Below, piece by piece: positions 11,806-22,289 of a DNA stretch of 64,000 bases. The stretch is from Parasponia andersonii (taxonomy: Eukaryota > Streptophyta > Magnoliopsida > Rosales > Cannabaceae): NCBI GenBank assembly GCA_002914805.1, contig JXTB01000102.1:237685-301684 (forward strand), in the 5' to 3' direction. A program made the translations under genes and the position numbers. A model generated the notes under the pieces. That model was not told the origin of the DNA, did not search any database, and saw only the letters and a program-made list of their open reading frames with translations. How positions within the stretch are numbered: position 1 is the stretch's first letter; the number at the start of each line of letters is the position of its first letter.

Positions 11806-12471
11806 GTGCCGACCATTGTGTGCAGACCAGAGCCGACCCAGGATCAAGAAGAAAAAGAAAGATGCCTCAAAAGAGCCGAGGGTAGGGCGAAGCGCTTGAG
11901 GGGGATGGGCCACTCCATCAACCACTTGATGTCGAGAGAAAGCTGCACATCCGCTGCCCCCATCGTTTTCGCCCAGCAAGATCTAACCATGGTGCACCAT
12001 CCTCACGACGATCCCTTGGTGATTAAACTGCAGATCGGCTCCGCATTGGTTGGAAGGGTCCTGGTCGATGGTGGAAGCAGCATCGATATCCTATTCCTCA
12101 GCACATTCGAGAATATAGGTTTGGATAGAAGCACACTCAGGCCAACCTGTCAACCGCTGTTCGCTTTTGACAGCACAAGGGTCTGCCCTTTGAGCATCGT
12201 GACCCTTTATGTATGCATAGCTGAGAGATGCTTGGATGTGGATTTCGTCGTCATTGACTGCCAGTCCTCCTTCAACGTCATCATGGGAAGGGGATGGATC
12301 CACGCCATGCATAGGGTCGCTTCCACCCTCCACCAGGTCTTAAGATGTCAATCAAAGGATGGTACGTACACGAATGACATCAAGGGAGACCAGGCCTCCG
12401 CAAAGAAATGCTTTTCAGCCGCCCTGAGGGGAGCCGACGTGAGTGCAAGCGCCGCAACCAGGGACGGATAG
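11806..12471 (+). pseudogene. Tat aspartic protease region
   Basis: The motif VLVDGGSSIDILFL (about 12058-12099) matches the retropepsin active-site loop in the DGG form often seen in Tat elements, and the partner VIMGRGWIH occurs about 70 residues later. It would cleave the Gag-Pol polyprotein. The frame ends at TAG 12469-12471 before the reverse transcriptase frame. Confidence 0.8.
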
Positions 12472-12498
12472 CAATCAAAGGACCGCCTACCAGCATAC

Positions 12499-13526
12499 AT
12501 GAGGCGAATCGAAGAAGAGTCTGACGGTTCGGAATCCACGATCGAGGAGCTGGTAGCGGTCCCTTTGAAAGAGGAAGAACTGGCAAAGGTGATTCTAATC
12601 GGGGCCTTATTACCCGAGGAGCAAAAGAACGAAATGTTAGGATTCTTAAAGCGGAATGAGGACGACTTCGTGTGGTCCCACAATGATATGCCCGGGATAG
12701 ACCCCGTACACTCTTGCCACCAGCTGAACATAGATCCCCATTTCCCTTCAGTCAGACAGAAACCACGAAGGTTTGCACCAGAGAAAAATAGGACAATCAA
12801 CAAAGAGGTAGAAAAGCTGCTGGAGAGCGGTCTAATCAGGGAATGCGTATACCCGCGATGGGTCTCCAACCTGGTATTAGTGAAAAAGAAAAACGGCGAC
12901 GACCGTATTTGCATAGATTTCACCAACCTGAACAAGGCCTGCCCGAAGGATAGTTTCCTCCTGCTAAGAATTGACCAAATGGTAGATGCGACGATGAGAC
13001 CAACAGAATGAGCTTTCTGGATGCCTACTCTGGATACAACCAAATCCCCCTGTACGTGGAAGACCAGATCCACACGGTTTTTATCACAGAGCGAGGTTTG
13101 TACTGCTACAGGCGTATGCCGTTTGGCCTGAAGAACGTGGGGGCAATCTAGCAAAGGTTCATGAATAAAATGTTCGCCAGGCTACTAGGAAAGACTATAG
13201 AGGTCTACATCGACGATATGGTCGTAAAGAGCAGGGAGGATTCAGACCATCTGAGGCACCTGGACAAATATTTTCAGATTCTGAGGCAGCATCAGATGTG
13301 TCTGAATCCCAAGAAGTGCGCATTTGGGGTATCCTCTGGGCAATTCTTGGGGCATATCGTGAGCCGGAGGGGTACTGAGGCAAACCCGATCCAGCTGACC
13401 TCGATCGCAAATATGCAGAGACCCTCATCTGTTCGAGAGGTCCAACGCCTAGCCAGGAAGGTAGCCGCTCTCAGCCGATTATATCCAAGATGTCCGACCG
13501 ATGCAAGCCTTTCTTCTAATGCTTGA
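12499..13526 (+). pseudogene. Tat reverse transcriptase (frameshifted)
   Basis: The first part (12499-13011) has PRRFAPEKNRTINKEVEKLL and WVSNLVLVKKKNGDDRICIDF. A frame change near 13005 is followed by SGYNQIPL and FGLKN. The catalytic YIDDMVVKS box lies at 13206-13232, then CAFGVSSGQFLGHIVS. A TAG occurs at 13149-13151, next to QRF in the fingers/palm region. The catalytic YxDD is kept but the frame is not continuous. Confidence 0.85.
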
Positions 13527-14020
13527 AGAAAAGCTCTACTACCATCTGGGGGGAAGAACAGGACAGGGCATTGGCAGACCTCAAGCTGTATCTGAGTCAC
13601 CCACCTATCCTGGCTTTCCCGGCAGAGGGGGAGCGTCTGTACGCCTATTTAGCAGTGTTCGAAGTAGCGGTCAGCACTGTACTATTCATCGAGGAAGACG
13701 GTAAACAGAAACTGGTGTTTTATATAAGCCGCATGCTCCTAGATGCCGAAACCCGATACAGTGTGGCAGAAAAGCTGATCCTCGCTCTGGTCAACGTAAA
13801 AAAAAAACTCCGGCAGTATTTTGAGGTGCACTCGATCACTGTGTATACAGATTTCCCCATCCGTCAAATCTTGGCCAAACCAGATCTGTCGGGACGACTG
13901 ACCAAATGGACCATCGAGCTGGGGATATACAATATCGAATATCAGCCTCAAACGGCAAAGAAAGGACAGGTCATGGTGGATTTTCTGGTGGAAATTGAAT
14001 CCTTTGGCGAGCGGCATGAC
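13523..14020 (+). pseudogene. First RNase H domain of the Tat element
   Basis: It reads EEQDRALADLKLYLSHPPIL, then the degenerate RNase H core with LVFYISRMLLDAETRYS and TVYTDFPIRQILAKPDLSGR, ending before a linker rich in Gln and Ser. This is the ordinary gypsy RNase H, which in Tat elements has lost some active residues and acts as a tether; here several acidic positions are not evident. Confidence 0.8.
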
Positions 14021-14049
14021 CCGAATCAGATGTCTCAACTTCAGCCCCC

Positions 14050-14430
14050 TTCAGCCTGGATGCTCTACACGGACGGATCCACGAATGCCTCAGGGTCGGG
14101 TATCGGGATAGTCTTGCAGACCCCAACGGGTCTCAGAGTTGAGAAAGTATTGAGGCTCAGCTTCCAGGCGACTAAAAAAGAGGCGAAGTACGAGGCACTG
14201 TTGCAAGGCCTTGAGTTGGCACTACACTTCGGAGTAGAAGACATCGCCGTGAAGACTGACTCGTAGTTGATCACGGGTTAGGTCAGGGGAGACTTCGAAG
14301 TAAAAGAACCGAGGTTGCACAGGTACTTCTCCAAGGTGATGGGGGCAAAGGCTCGCTTTAGCAATTTCAATATCGAACCGATCCCCAGGGAGATGAACCA
14401 GAGGGCTGACGGGCTAGCTAAGAGTGCATC
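14050..14430 (+). pseudogene. Second (archaeal-type) RNase H domain
   Basis: WMLYTDGSTNASGSGIGIVL is the aRNH active-site opening (Asp in TDGS), followed by KKEAKYEALLQGLELAL with the conserved Glu and by KTDS with the next Asp, then stops at 14264-14266 and 14279-14281 (both at expected Gln codons) and MNQRADGLAKSAS, which holds the last Asp. Acquisition of this extra RNase H is a defining trait of plant Tat elements. Confidence 0.8.
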
Positions 14431-14599
14431 AATCGGGGGCACCGTTGGAAGCATAGAGGTTCTCTTAGAAGGCGGGAGCATGGAGGACCCCCCGCAGACC
14501 TCTGCGTACCATGTGTTCGCAACCAGCGCTGCTGACGAAGGGTGGATGAAACCCATCACGCAGTATTTGACTTTGGGGAACCTACCCGCAGACCCCCGG

Positions 14600-15744
14600 G
14601 AAGTGAGATCAGTCAGATTAAAGGCTGCCAAGTACTCAATGATGGGTGAACAGTTATACAAGAGATCGACAATGGGTCCGATGCTATGCTGCACAGGCCC
14701 TGTCGAAGCGCAAAAACTGATGGAGGAAATCCACGAGGGAGTATGTGGCAACCACTCTGGTGGGCTCAGCCTCGCCCACAAGGCTCCAACGGCTGGATAT
14801 TTTTGGCCATACATGATGGCGGAGGCAGCCAAATTTGTAAAAAAATGTGATAAATGCCAGATGTTCGCCCCGATGAAACGTCAGCCAGCGGAGATTCTTC
14901 ATTCGAACATAACTTCTTGGCTGTTTGCCAAGTGGGGTCTAGATATCGTCGGAGAGCTCCCCAGAAGTCCAGGAGGAAAGAGATACGTCCTGCTGGCCAC
15001 AAACTACTTCACCAAGTGGGTAGAGGCCGAAGCCTACATGACAGTGAATAAGGTAGACACGATTAACTTCATCTAGAAGAACATAATCTGCCGATTTGGG
15101 ATCCCGAAAGAGATACACGCCGACCATGGCACGCAATTCCAAAATGCTAAGCTCAAGGAGTTGTGCGAGTTGTATGAACTACCCTCAGGGGAACGGTCAG
15201 GCAGAGGCGACGAACAAAGCTATATTCAGCAAAATCAAGAAGAACTTACAGGAGGCTAAAGACAAGTGGTTAGAAGAACTGTCGGCCGTTGTGTGGGCCC
15301 ATCGAACCACAGAGCAGAGGTCTACTGGGAGAACGCCACTCACCATGGTCTACGGATCAGAGGCTGTGATCCCGACCGAGGTCGGCCTTCTGACCCTCTG
15401 CTCCGAAGTGGTAAAAGATGTCCCCCTAAACGAGCACCAGTTAAGCTGCAACACAGATCTCTTAGAAGAAATGAGAAACATGGCCTTGGTCCACCTGGCT
15501 TCATACCACCAGCAGACTAAGTCCTACTACACAAAAAAGGTTAGTGCCCGACGATTTGACGCCGGGGGATTGGGTCCTGAAAGTTAGAACATGGAATTCC
15601 TTGAAACTGGACTCCAATTGGATCGGACCCTATGAGGTAATCAAAGTGCTCGATAATGGTGCGTATGTCTTGAAGGAACTCAAAAAGGAGAAAAATGTGC
15701 CGAACACGTGGAATGCTCTGCACTTGAAAAAGTATCACGTGTAA
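14600..15744 (+). pseudogene. Tat integrase (broken)
   Basis: The zinc-binding part has HEGVCGNHSGG and KCDKCQMF. The core begins WGLDIVGELPRSPGGKRYVL with the first catalytic Asp. The second Asp is in ADHGTQF (about 15121-15141). A frameshift near 15175 precedes NGQAEATNKAI, which holds the catalytic Glu. The C-terminal domain is in a further frame (15544-15744) with WIGPYEVIKVLDNGAYVL. TAG 15074-15076 replaces an expected Trp codon. Confidence 0.85.
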
Positions 15745-15849
15745 GGCACACACATATGATGTAAGACCATGTGAATGCCTATGTTGTTGAAAAGCCTAAA
15801 TCTTAAACAGGTCAAGTTCTCTTTTTTTTTTTTCGCATAGATTTATCTT

Positions 15850-16140
15850 TGGGGTCTGCCCATAACGGCAGATCCCACACACTATTCATGCATGAGACCC
15901 ATATGAGCGTTCATATTATTATAAAACTTAATTCCAGAACAGGTTAAGGTCTTCTGGAAAAGGGCCTGCCCTCACTGGCAGACCCGACGCCTCAGGTGCG
16001 CGGGCAAAAGATACCAGACTGCTACGGAAGAGGGTCTGCCCACAGCGGCAGACCCAATGTTTCATTTGTGCAAGCTAAAAATACTACCAGATTGCCACAG
16101 AAAAGGGCCATCCACAGTTGCGGACCATATGCACTATTCG
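15850..16140 (+). repeat. Degenerate short tandem units downstream of Tat integrase
   Basis: Four related blocks start with GGGTCTGCCC or GGGCCTGCCC followed by GCGGCAGACCC-like words, at about 15852, 15961, 16031 and a more divergent one at 16105. They form a diverged tandem array leading into the better-preserved array that follows. Confidence 0.6.
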
Positions 16141-16606
16141 CGCAATCAATGCTCACACTCTGGGACTCACGTCGCTCGTCGACGACAAGAGAAAACGTGC
16201 GAAGAGGAAACTGCTGCGCAACAAAAATTTGCCAGCAGACCTAAAATATACTCGCACTCCAGGAGCGGACCATATGCACTATTCGCGCAATCAATGCTCA
16301 CACTCTGGGACTCACGTCGCTCGTCGACGACAAGAGAAAACGTGCGAAGAGGAAACTGCTGCGCAACAAAAATTTGCCAGCAGACCTAAAATATACTCGC
16401 ACTCCAGGACTCACGTCGCTCATCGATGACCTGAGAAAATGTGCAAAGAGGAAACTACTGCGCAACAAAAATTTGCCAGCAGACCTCAAAAGCGCTCGCA
16501 CTCTGGGACTTACGACGCTTATCGACAACCCGAGAAAATGTGCGAAGAGGAAACTCCTGCGCAACAAAAATTTGCCAGCAGACCTCAAAAACGCTCGCGT
16601 ACTCTG
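16120..16606 (+). repeat. Tandem array of ~99-bp and 145-bp units
   Basis: The word GACT(C/T)ACG recurs at 16164, 16309, 16408 and 16507, giving periods of 145, 99 and 99 bp. The units share GAGAAAA(C/T)GTGC, GAGGAAACT and CGCAACAAAAATTTGCCAGC. The 145-bp segment 16120-16264 is duplicated almost exactly at 16265-16407, while the last two units are more diverged. Such arrays downstream of integrase are known in Tat elements and can seed satellite DNA. Confidence 0.85.
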
Positions 16607-18906
16607 GGTATCGGCGAGATCAAAAGATTGTTAATATCGGCGAGATCTTCACCACGCTTGCGAGACAGCACAACATTAGCCTCCTTCAGTTTTTTGTGAT
16701 CCGAATAGAGATGTTGGATTACCTTGTTGGACTGCTCGAGCCTGTGCTGCAGGGAATGGGCCTCAAGTCTGGCTTTCGCCTCGGCTTTCCTCACTTCTTT
16801 AGCATCGTCAACTGCTCTGTTGTGAGCGATGAAAGCCAGACCCATATCTGCCCCTGAGTTTTGTAGCTCTTACTCCTTGACCTTCAGCTTAGCCTGGCGG
16901 TTTTTGCTTCGGCCAACTTGGTAACCAGCTCCTTACACCTGGCCCTCTCGATGCTCAAAATGTGGGCCACCACGCTGCTGACCCTAGCCTCGTCTAGGCT
17001 CCGGTACAAGTTGAAATCCGCTCTTAATGTAGCAAGGGCGGCCTCGCTTCGATCGGTCATCACGACACTGACGTCCAACTGCCTGGCCAGCTTGCTAACG
17101 CGAGAAGAGTAGAACGACTAGACAATGGCTAGCTGTAAAATACGAGAAAGAGGGGTCAGTATTCAGAGGGGATGCCAAGAACCTGGTGCTTACAGTAAGA
17201 TGAACCAAACCTGTGTGATGCTGCGACTGACGACAAGCTCTATGTTCTCCAGGGAGAATGCCTCCAGCTCGGGCTCACCCTCTACTTGAGCGTTATCTGC
17301 ATCTGAGGAGCGCGACTCCACCCGCCGACCGTGAGGACACTTTCACCCCCCATCAAGTGTACTCCAGCAACCTCTTTTGATGCCCTTAGAGTGGCAAAAG
17401 TGGTCGCTGTGGGAAGTATGGCGTCGCCAGGCGCACCCTCGGCAGAAAAAGCTGTGACGACTGCCACTGCGTTAGCAGTTTTGGCTGCCACCTCCGTCGA
17501 AGGGATGCCCAGTTGTGATTTTTCAGTCTTGTCTTGACCAATGTCCTTAGACGGGCCGCCTCGCACGGACCTCCTCCTCCTCATGAGGGTCAGAGTAGAC
17601 CTGTTCTAGTCACAAACAAACCCTCGAGGTCATCATCCGAGCCCGTTCTTGGGATGACAACTTCCTACCTCCAGGCCTCGTCCTCGGAGGACACTAACAA
17701 ACGCCAACCAACAGGAACCTTAGAGTGAGCCTTGTGCATAGCGGTACCTCCCTTGACCGGGGAAAAGCCTGTTGAAGGGCCTGCGTCCGAACCTGCAAAG
17801 AGCGAGCAATATGATTACAATACAGCCATGACCTGGTCGACAGAGCCCCAAGGTATGAAAACGAACTCACCCTTAGCCCTCTTGGGGGCAACGGTTTCCT
17901 CCCTGTAGAACCTGACATACTCTTCAGCCACGAGCTTCACCGCCTCTTCGAGTTTGTGACTGGTCGGTGCCAACAGGTCATTGGGACCCGCCAGCTAGCT
18001 TGAGGCCATGATTTGACGACCCACCATGGCGATGCGACCCTGTTCATCCCAGCAGAATCAGTTTAGGGTGGATGCGTCAAACTGGCTATGAAGGTGCTTG
18101 GTGATGACCCATGTGTCCAGTAGGAAGAGGAGATATGAGACTATCCTTAGCATCATGTTCATCACTTGAGAATTCAGAACAGCCTAGATGTGTCGGCAAT
18201 CCCCAGAGAACTCAAAGAGAATGATCTCCTACAACTCCTGGAGCCGTCCCGTTGACAACTGCGGTTCGAACCTACTCTCCTCCACAGAGACTGCACAAGA
18301 CAAACTATCATGAGTAAAAACAAACGAAATATGCACAGACTCGAAATTCACGACTCAATACTTACTTTATAGAAAGAATGAGGGAATTTAGAAACGCTCT
18401 CCATTCACCCAGGGAGAGCACCATACCCCTCCGACGGTGTATATCCTCGAATAGGAGTCTCATTGCTTGTCCGATGTCGGTAAGCCCCAGAAAATATGGC
18501 GGCCCGGGAGCGGCTGGAGATAGAAAGTAGGGTAAGATCTCTTTTTGGGGATAAGGGTAAGCTTGTAGGTATAAAAGATCACTTTCAGGTCGATATGCAC
18601 ATTGAGGACTGATAAAGCAGAGAGCCCCATCAAGATCATGACCCTGTTAGCATTGAGCTGCATCAGGTGAATCCCCGTAAGGCTAAAGAACTGATGGACC
18701 AGGGGAGGAAGAGGAAACCAAAGCCATTCCAAGTGCCTCCTCCCCAGGACGATGGAGCCTTCTGGAGCAGAGGGGTGAAGGTACTAGTCCGCTGGACCCT
18801 CGACCCTTTCTAAAGTGACTCTGCCGGGAAAGCAAAGCTGCCTCCTTAACGAACCCAATTTGGAGTCCACGATGGGACGAAGTTTCTGACTCTGATTCAG
18901 GGCCAT
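16604..18906 (-). pseudogene. Antisense ORF of the Tat element (broken)
   Basis: Reading the minus strand, an ATG at 18904-18906 opens a frame starting MALNQSQKLRPIVDSKLGS, broken by a TAG near residue 41. It continues PPLVHQFFSLTGIHLMQL and IFWGLPTSDK (18460-18732), similar in layout to the plant transposon-like/gag-like proteins encoded antisense in Retand/Grande-type elements. Further fragments are HKLEEAVKLVAEEYVRFY (about 17890-17980), 17282-17584, 16884-17078 and a coiled-coil segment at 16585-16845 (RLEQSNKVIQHLYSDHKKL). Several frame changes separate these pieces. Function is unknown in the family, and the GLPTS-type motif is the main support. Confidence 0.65.
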
Positions 18907-19246
18907 TATATTAGATGCGATCGAAGAAGACGAAAGGTATTGGAAAATGGGAGATGCGGAAATCCTACAATTTGAGAAAGCTAGAATGGTTGGAGATTTT
19001 GGTAAAGTAAGAAATGAGCGTAAATACAGCTTTTATAGAGGGGGAGCCGAAGAATTTTCCCTAGAAGAGAATAGAGCAAGGAAGATAGAGGTATTAGAAT
19101 TTAAAAAATTTGAAAATTATGACACGAGATGGTGTGCCCCAACGTCAGTAATTAGGGAGAAATGACTGTGGGAGGCCACGTATACCCCTCGAATTGGAGG
19201 ACTGGAGATACAATTTCTCCACTTGATGGATACGAATCCATCAACT

Positions 19247-19263
19247 AGGGAAATGAGGGCAGT
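19247..19263 (+). other. Polypurine tract of the Tat element
   Basis: AGGGAAATGAGGGCAG immediately precedes the 3' LTR start and fits the plus-strand primer for reverse transcription. Confidence 0.65.
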
Positions 19264-20056
19264 TGTGGAGCCTGTTCCTAAATCATATACCACGTGGACG
19301 ATTAAGTGGCAAAACAGATCACATAAGGGGCACACCGTCCAACACGTGTCCAAAGCAACCGATTAAAAGCTACGTGATTCACACATCATACAACATAGGC
19401 CCTGTGGGCTAGCCAAGGCTAGGGCCGAATCCATCCCAGACCCTAGACGGGTTCGGCCTAACCCAATTCTCACCTTGACAGCTGGGGGTTGGGAGCCTCG
19501 AGGGTCTTCCGCTAGAAGACCATGAGAGTCAACTAACTGCTCCAGACCCAGACAGAGTATTTAATGCGATCCTAGGTAGGTGTGCGCATTGAGCAAATCA
19601 TCCTGACAGAATGCGCGGTTTGTTAAAGTCTCGCCCCCGACAGGCTGGAGTCATAGGGGACGACAGAAAGCAGGCCACGACGATGCAAGAGAAATCACGG
19701 TAACCACGGCTCGTGATTTCTGGAGTAAGTCATGATGGAAAAAAAGTACTCGATCCTAGGATTGAGAGCCAAAAAGCCCCCAGCCCTAAGATTATATTTA
19801 GAAGCCCTATTTTCTCCCTGAGAGGAAGGATATACAGGAAAACACTTACAGAGAAAAACTTAATCTCTGCTATTCGGCCACAGGAATAATTCACTGACTT
19901 AAGCATCGGGGAGTCTTTACAGGTAGCCACCCCCGTCTCATTGCCTCGACCTAAAGATAAAAGCACTCCGAGATAGCAAGGATACGTGGATAGTTGATAG
20001 ATACAATGTCAGCAGTTTACAGACATGTGGACACCTGGTAAAAACAACACCAACAA
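19264..20056 (+). repeat. 3' LTR of the Tat element
   Basis: It runs from TGTGGAGCCTGTTCC to CACCAACA and aligns with the 5' LTR, with many transitions and several indels. The direct partner of the 5' LTR end (CTCCAACA) fixes the right boundary. Confidence 0.85.
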
Positions 20057-20984
20057 CGAGATATCTTGGTTTTATTGGAGCTTTATACACTATTGCCACG
20101 AAAGTGATATTTTATGTATTTCCAACTCGAATTTGTCATTGTACGGGGATTGGATGGCATTTGAGTTTAGGTAGGTGATGCAGTGTGGAAAGAAATGGAT
20201 TTTATAGAAAAGTGGGATTGTCGTAGGTATAAATAAGGTAATTTTCAGAGTATTAGAGAAGGCTTTTGGAGTGTCCGCTTTTAGAGAATTTTGGATGGAA
20301 TCGGCCCAACGAACCAAAATAAGCTCGCTGATAAATGACTGATTTCGGGCAATTTCAATCGTTTAGACTTTCAAAAATACTTTTTTTCGATTGATCCTAA
20401 AGAATAGGACTTTTAATTTCATCATTATTGATTTTTTTCCTTCCTGGAAAAAAATCATCATCTTTATTATTTTGGAATATTTCAGTTAGGATTTATTTAA
20501 ACATTGTAAGCCTTGATGACAGCCTCAGTTTTTGATCGAATAATAATTCCTTTTGTGTATTTTCACTCAATTTGCTGTCTTTCTTGGTAGTCCCAACTGA
20601 ATCAACAAGTTCGAGATTGGTTGAGTGTGTTCCGTCCTATAAACTTCCGGTCAGTGGCTTTGGTTCCTTGTTGATAAATTAAAAGCATCGTCTGTTTTTA
20701 AGTGGATTTATTTTTTTTTTGGATTACAGGTATTAGTGCTAATGGTTACAATTAGTATGGGAAGACGTGAGGATGGGATTTGAACCTCCACCTATTGCTC
20801 CTTTAAGAGGAATCGTGGCTACAAGACCCAAAGCTCGTGGGTTTTTCAGTGGATATTTCAAATGTGCCCTTTCCTTCTTTCCTTTTCTCAATAGTTCTAC
20901 ACCCGTCTTTTATGTGTATTTATTTTTTCTTCTTCCTCTTATTCCCTTCGTTCGTTTTTCTAAAATAATTCATTCTAAAAATAA
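20057..20984. other. Intergenic, no gene recognised
   Basis: AT-rich to mixed sequence. GGTATAAATAAGG at about 20227-20239 is TATA-like but no coding frame follows. At 20775-20786 the minus strand carries GGTTCAAATCCC, an exact tRNA-type B box within a GC-richer patch (about 20760-20850), which could be a SINE remnant. Confidence 0.4.
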
Positions 20985-21545
20985 TACGGTTTAAAATAGA
21001 TAATCTTATCTTATAATACCGTTAAGGGATAATCTTATCTTTTTTGAGAATTTAGGATTAAGAGGGATTAAGAATTTGTTTAAAAATAATAGAATGTTTT
21101 TAAAGTAATGAAAAATATTTTGAAATCAAACTTTAAAAGTTGCATTTTCGAAATTTAACTTATAAAAGTGGTAAAACCAGAAATAATTTTTTTCGAAATA
21201 TATTTTCCAACTGGTCTTTTCCAAATAATTGTATAAAAAGATATTTTTTTTTCCAAAATTGTTTTAAAATTGGTATTTTCAAAATCCTTTTTTTGAAGTG
21301 GTATTTTTTAAAATATTTTTTAGAATTGATATTTTTTAAATAAGTTTTCAAAAATGATATTGCTATAAAATGTACTTTTAGAAATGGTTGTAAATTAATT
21401 TTTAAAAGTGCATTTTTCTAATTAATCAAGCCTAAAAATTGTTATTTAGTTAAAACTATAAATTATACATGCTAATCCTATCTTAACAAAAAATAGCATA
21501 TCGAATATGTGATAGGATTGGACTATAATCTTATTATATTGGGAA
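20985..21545 (-). repeat. AT-rich non-coding repeat, copy 2
   Basis: Its reverse complement follows the same order of words as the first 470 bases of the window: a GATAGGATTAGCATG-like word, then blocks of AAAATACCACTT type, then AAATTCTCAAAAAAGAT. It is an inverted, diverged second copy of one family. Some of its T-rich blocks also resemble 25140-25380. Confidence 0.55.
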
Positions 21546-22069
21546 AAGTTCATAAATACTCGTTTTCAAAACCATATTTCCATAACTACCTTTTTTTATT
21601 TTTATTTTTATAATTACCATTTTATACCCTTTTTGGAGAAATGTAAACTACCACTATTTTAACATGAAATGTATACAACGGTCTATATTTCATAAATAAA
21701 AATTATACTAAAAATTGACATATTTTAAAATATATATCATAGGTCAAATTTATGTGGAAAAATATAAACCGTAGTAAACATTTATATTATAAATGCATAC
21801 CATTCATATTTACACATGAAATATGTATTTCATAGATAAAATTTACATTGTAAATATGGACCATTCATATTTTGCATATAAAATATAGACCAAAAAAATA
21901 TGTATTTTTGAAAGAAAAATTAAAAAAATATGTATTTATGAAAATAAGTTTTAAAAGCAGATACGAAGTGTAAATTTCAGAATATTTTATTTAATTCGAT
22001 CTAATCTTTTAAAATAATTGGATATCAAACAAGTTTCAAGGTACATAACCAAACACTTTATAACGAGGA
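21546..22069. other. AT-rich stretch without recognised features
   Basis: Low-complexity AT-rich sequence with recurring ATGTAAAC/ATATAGACC words, perhaps the diverged start of the tandem array that follows at 22290. No gene is seen. Confidence 0.4.
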
Positions 22070-22285
22070 CTATTGCTCTCAGTCATGACAGATGACGAGG
22101 AAGCGGTCACCAAATATTCTGACCGCTGCCGCTGCAGTTTATCTCCTCCAGCTAGTCACTGAGCCTGGTTCTTCTCATCCGATGCGATGCTATCTTACTC
22201 CAGTGGAAGACTCCTTTGGTTTTGATCCACAGTCTACATCTCCACTAGCTGATCGACAATGTGGAGATAATTTTTGGTTAATGGA
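22070..22285 (+). other. GC-richer patch, coding-like but unassigned
   Basis: This 200-bp island stands out against AT-rich flanks. It opens with ATG at 22086, reading MTDDEEAVTKYSDRC, but the frame closes soon. It may be the N-terminal piece of the LINE ORF1 relic further downstream, separated from it by the tandem repeats. That link is inference only. Confidence 0.3.
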
Positions 22286-22289
22286 TCTA

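Larger units (their letters stand above)
9348..20056 (+). mobile_element. Tat/Retand-type Ty3/gypsy retrotransposon, full length, decayed
   Basis: This 10.7-kb element has both LTRs, a primer-binding site, gag, protease, reverse transcriptase, two successive RNase H domains, integrase, and a 3.5-kb region between integrase and the 3' LTR that holds tandem repeats and an antisense ORF. A duplicated RNase H and an antisense ORF downstream of integrase are known hallmarks of the plant Tat lineage. Many stops (often CAG to TAG) and frameshifts make it non-autonomous. The two LTRs have visibly diverged, mainly by transitions and indels, so the insertion is old. No 5-bp target duplication could be matched (AACAT on the left, ACGAG on the right), so the ends may be off by a few bases or mutated. 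Confidence 0.9.

Noticed and set aside
16136..16606. CRISPR-like array
   Set aside because: The units are contiguous tandem repeats without unique spacers, in a plant retrotransposon.
21140..21351. Overlapping Phe/Lys-rich open frames on both strands
   Set aside because: They arise from T-rich or A-rich repeat blocks and have no protein features.
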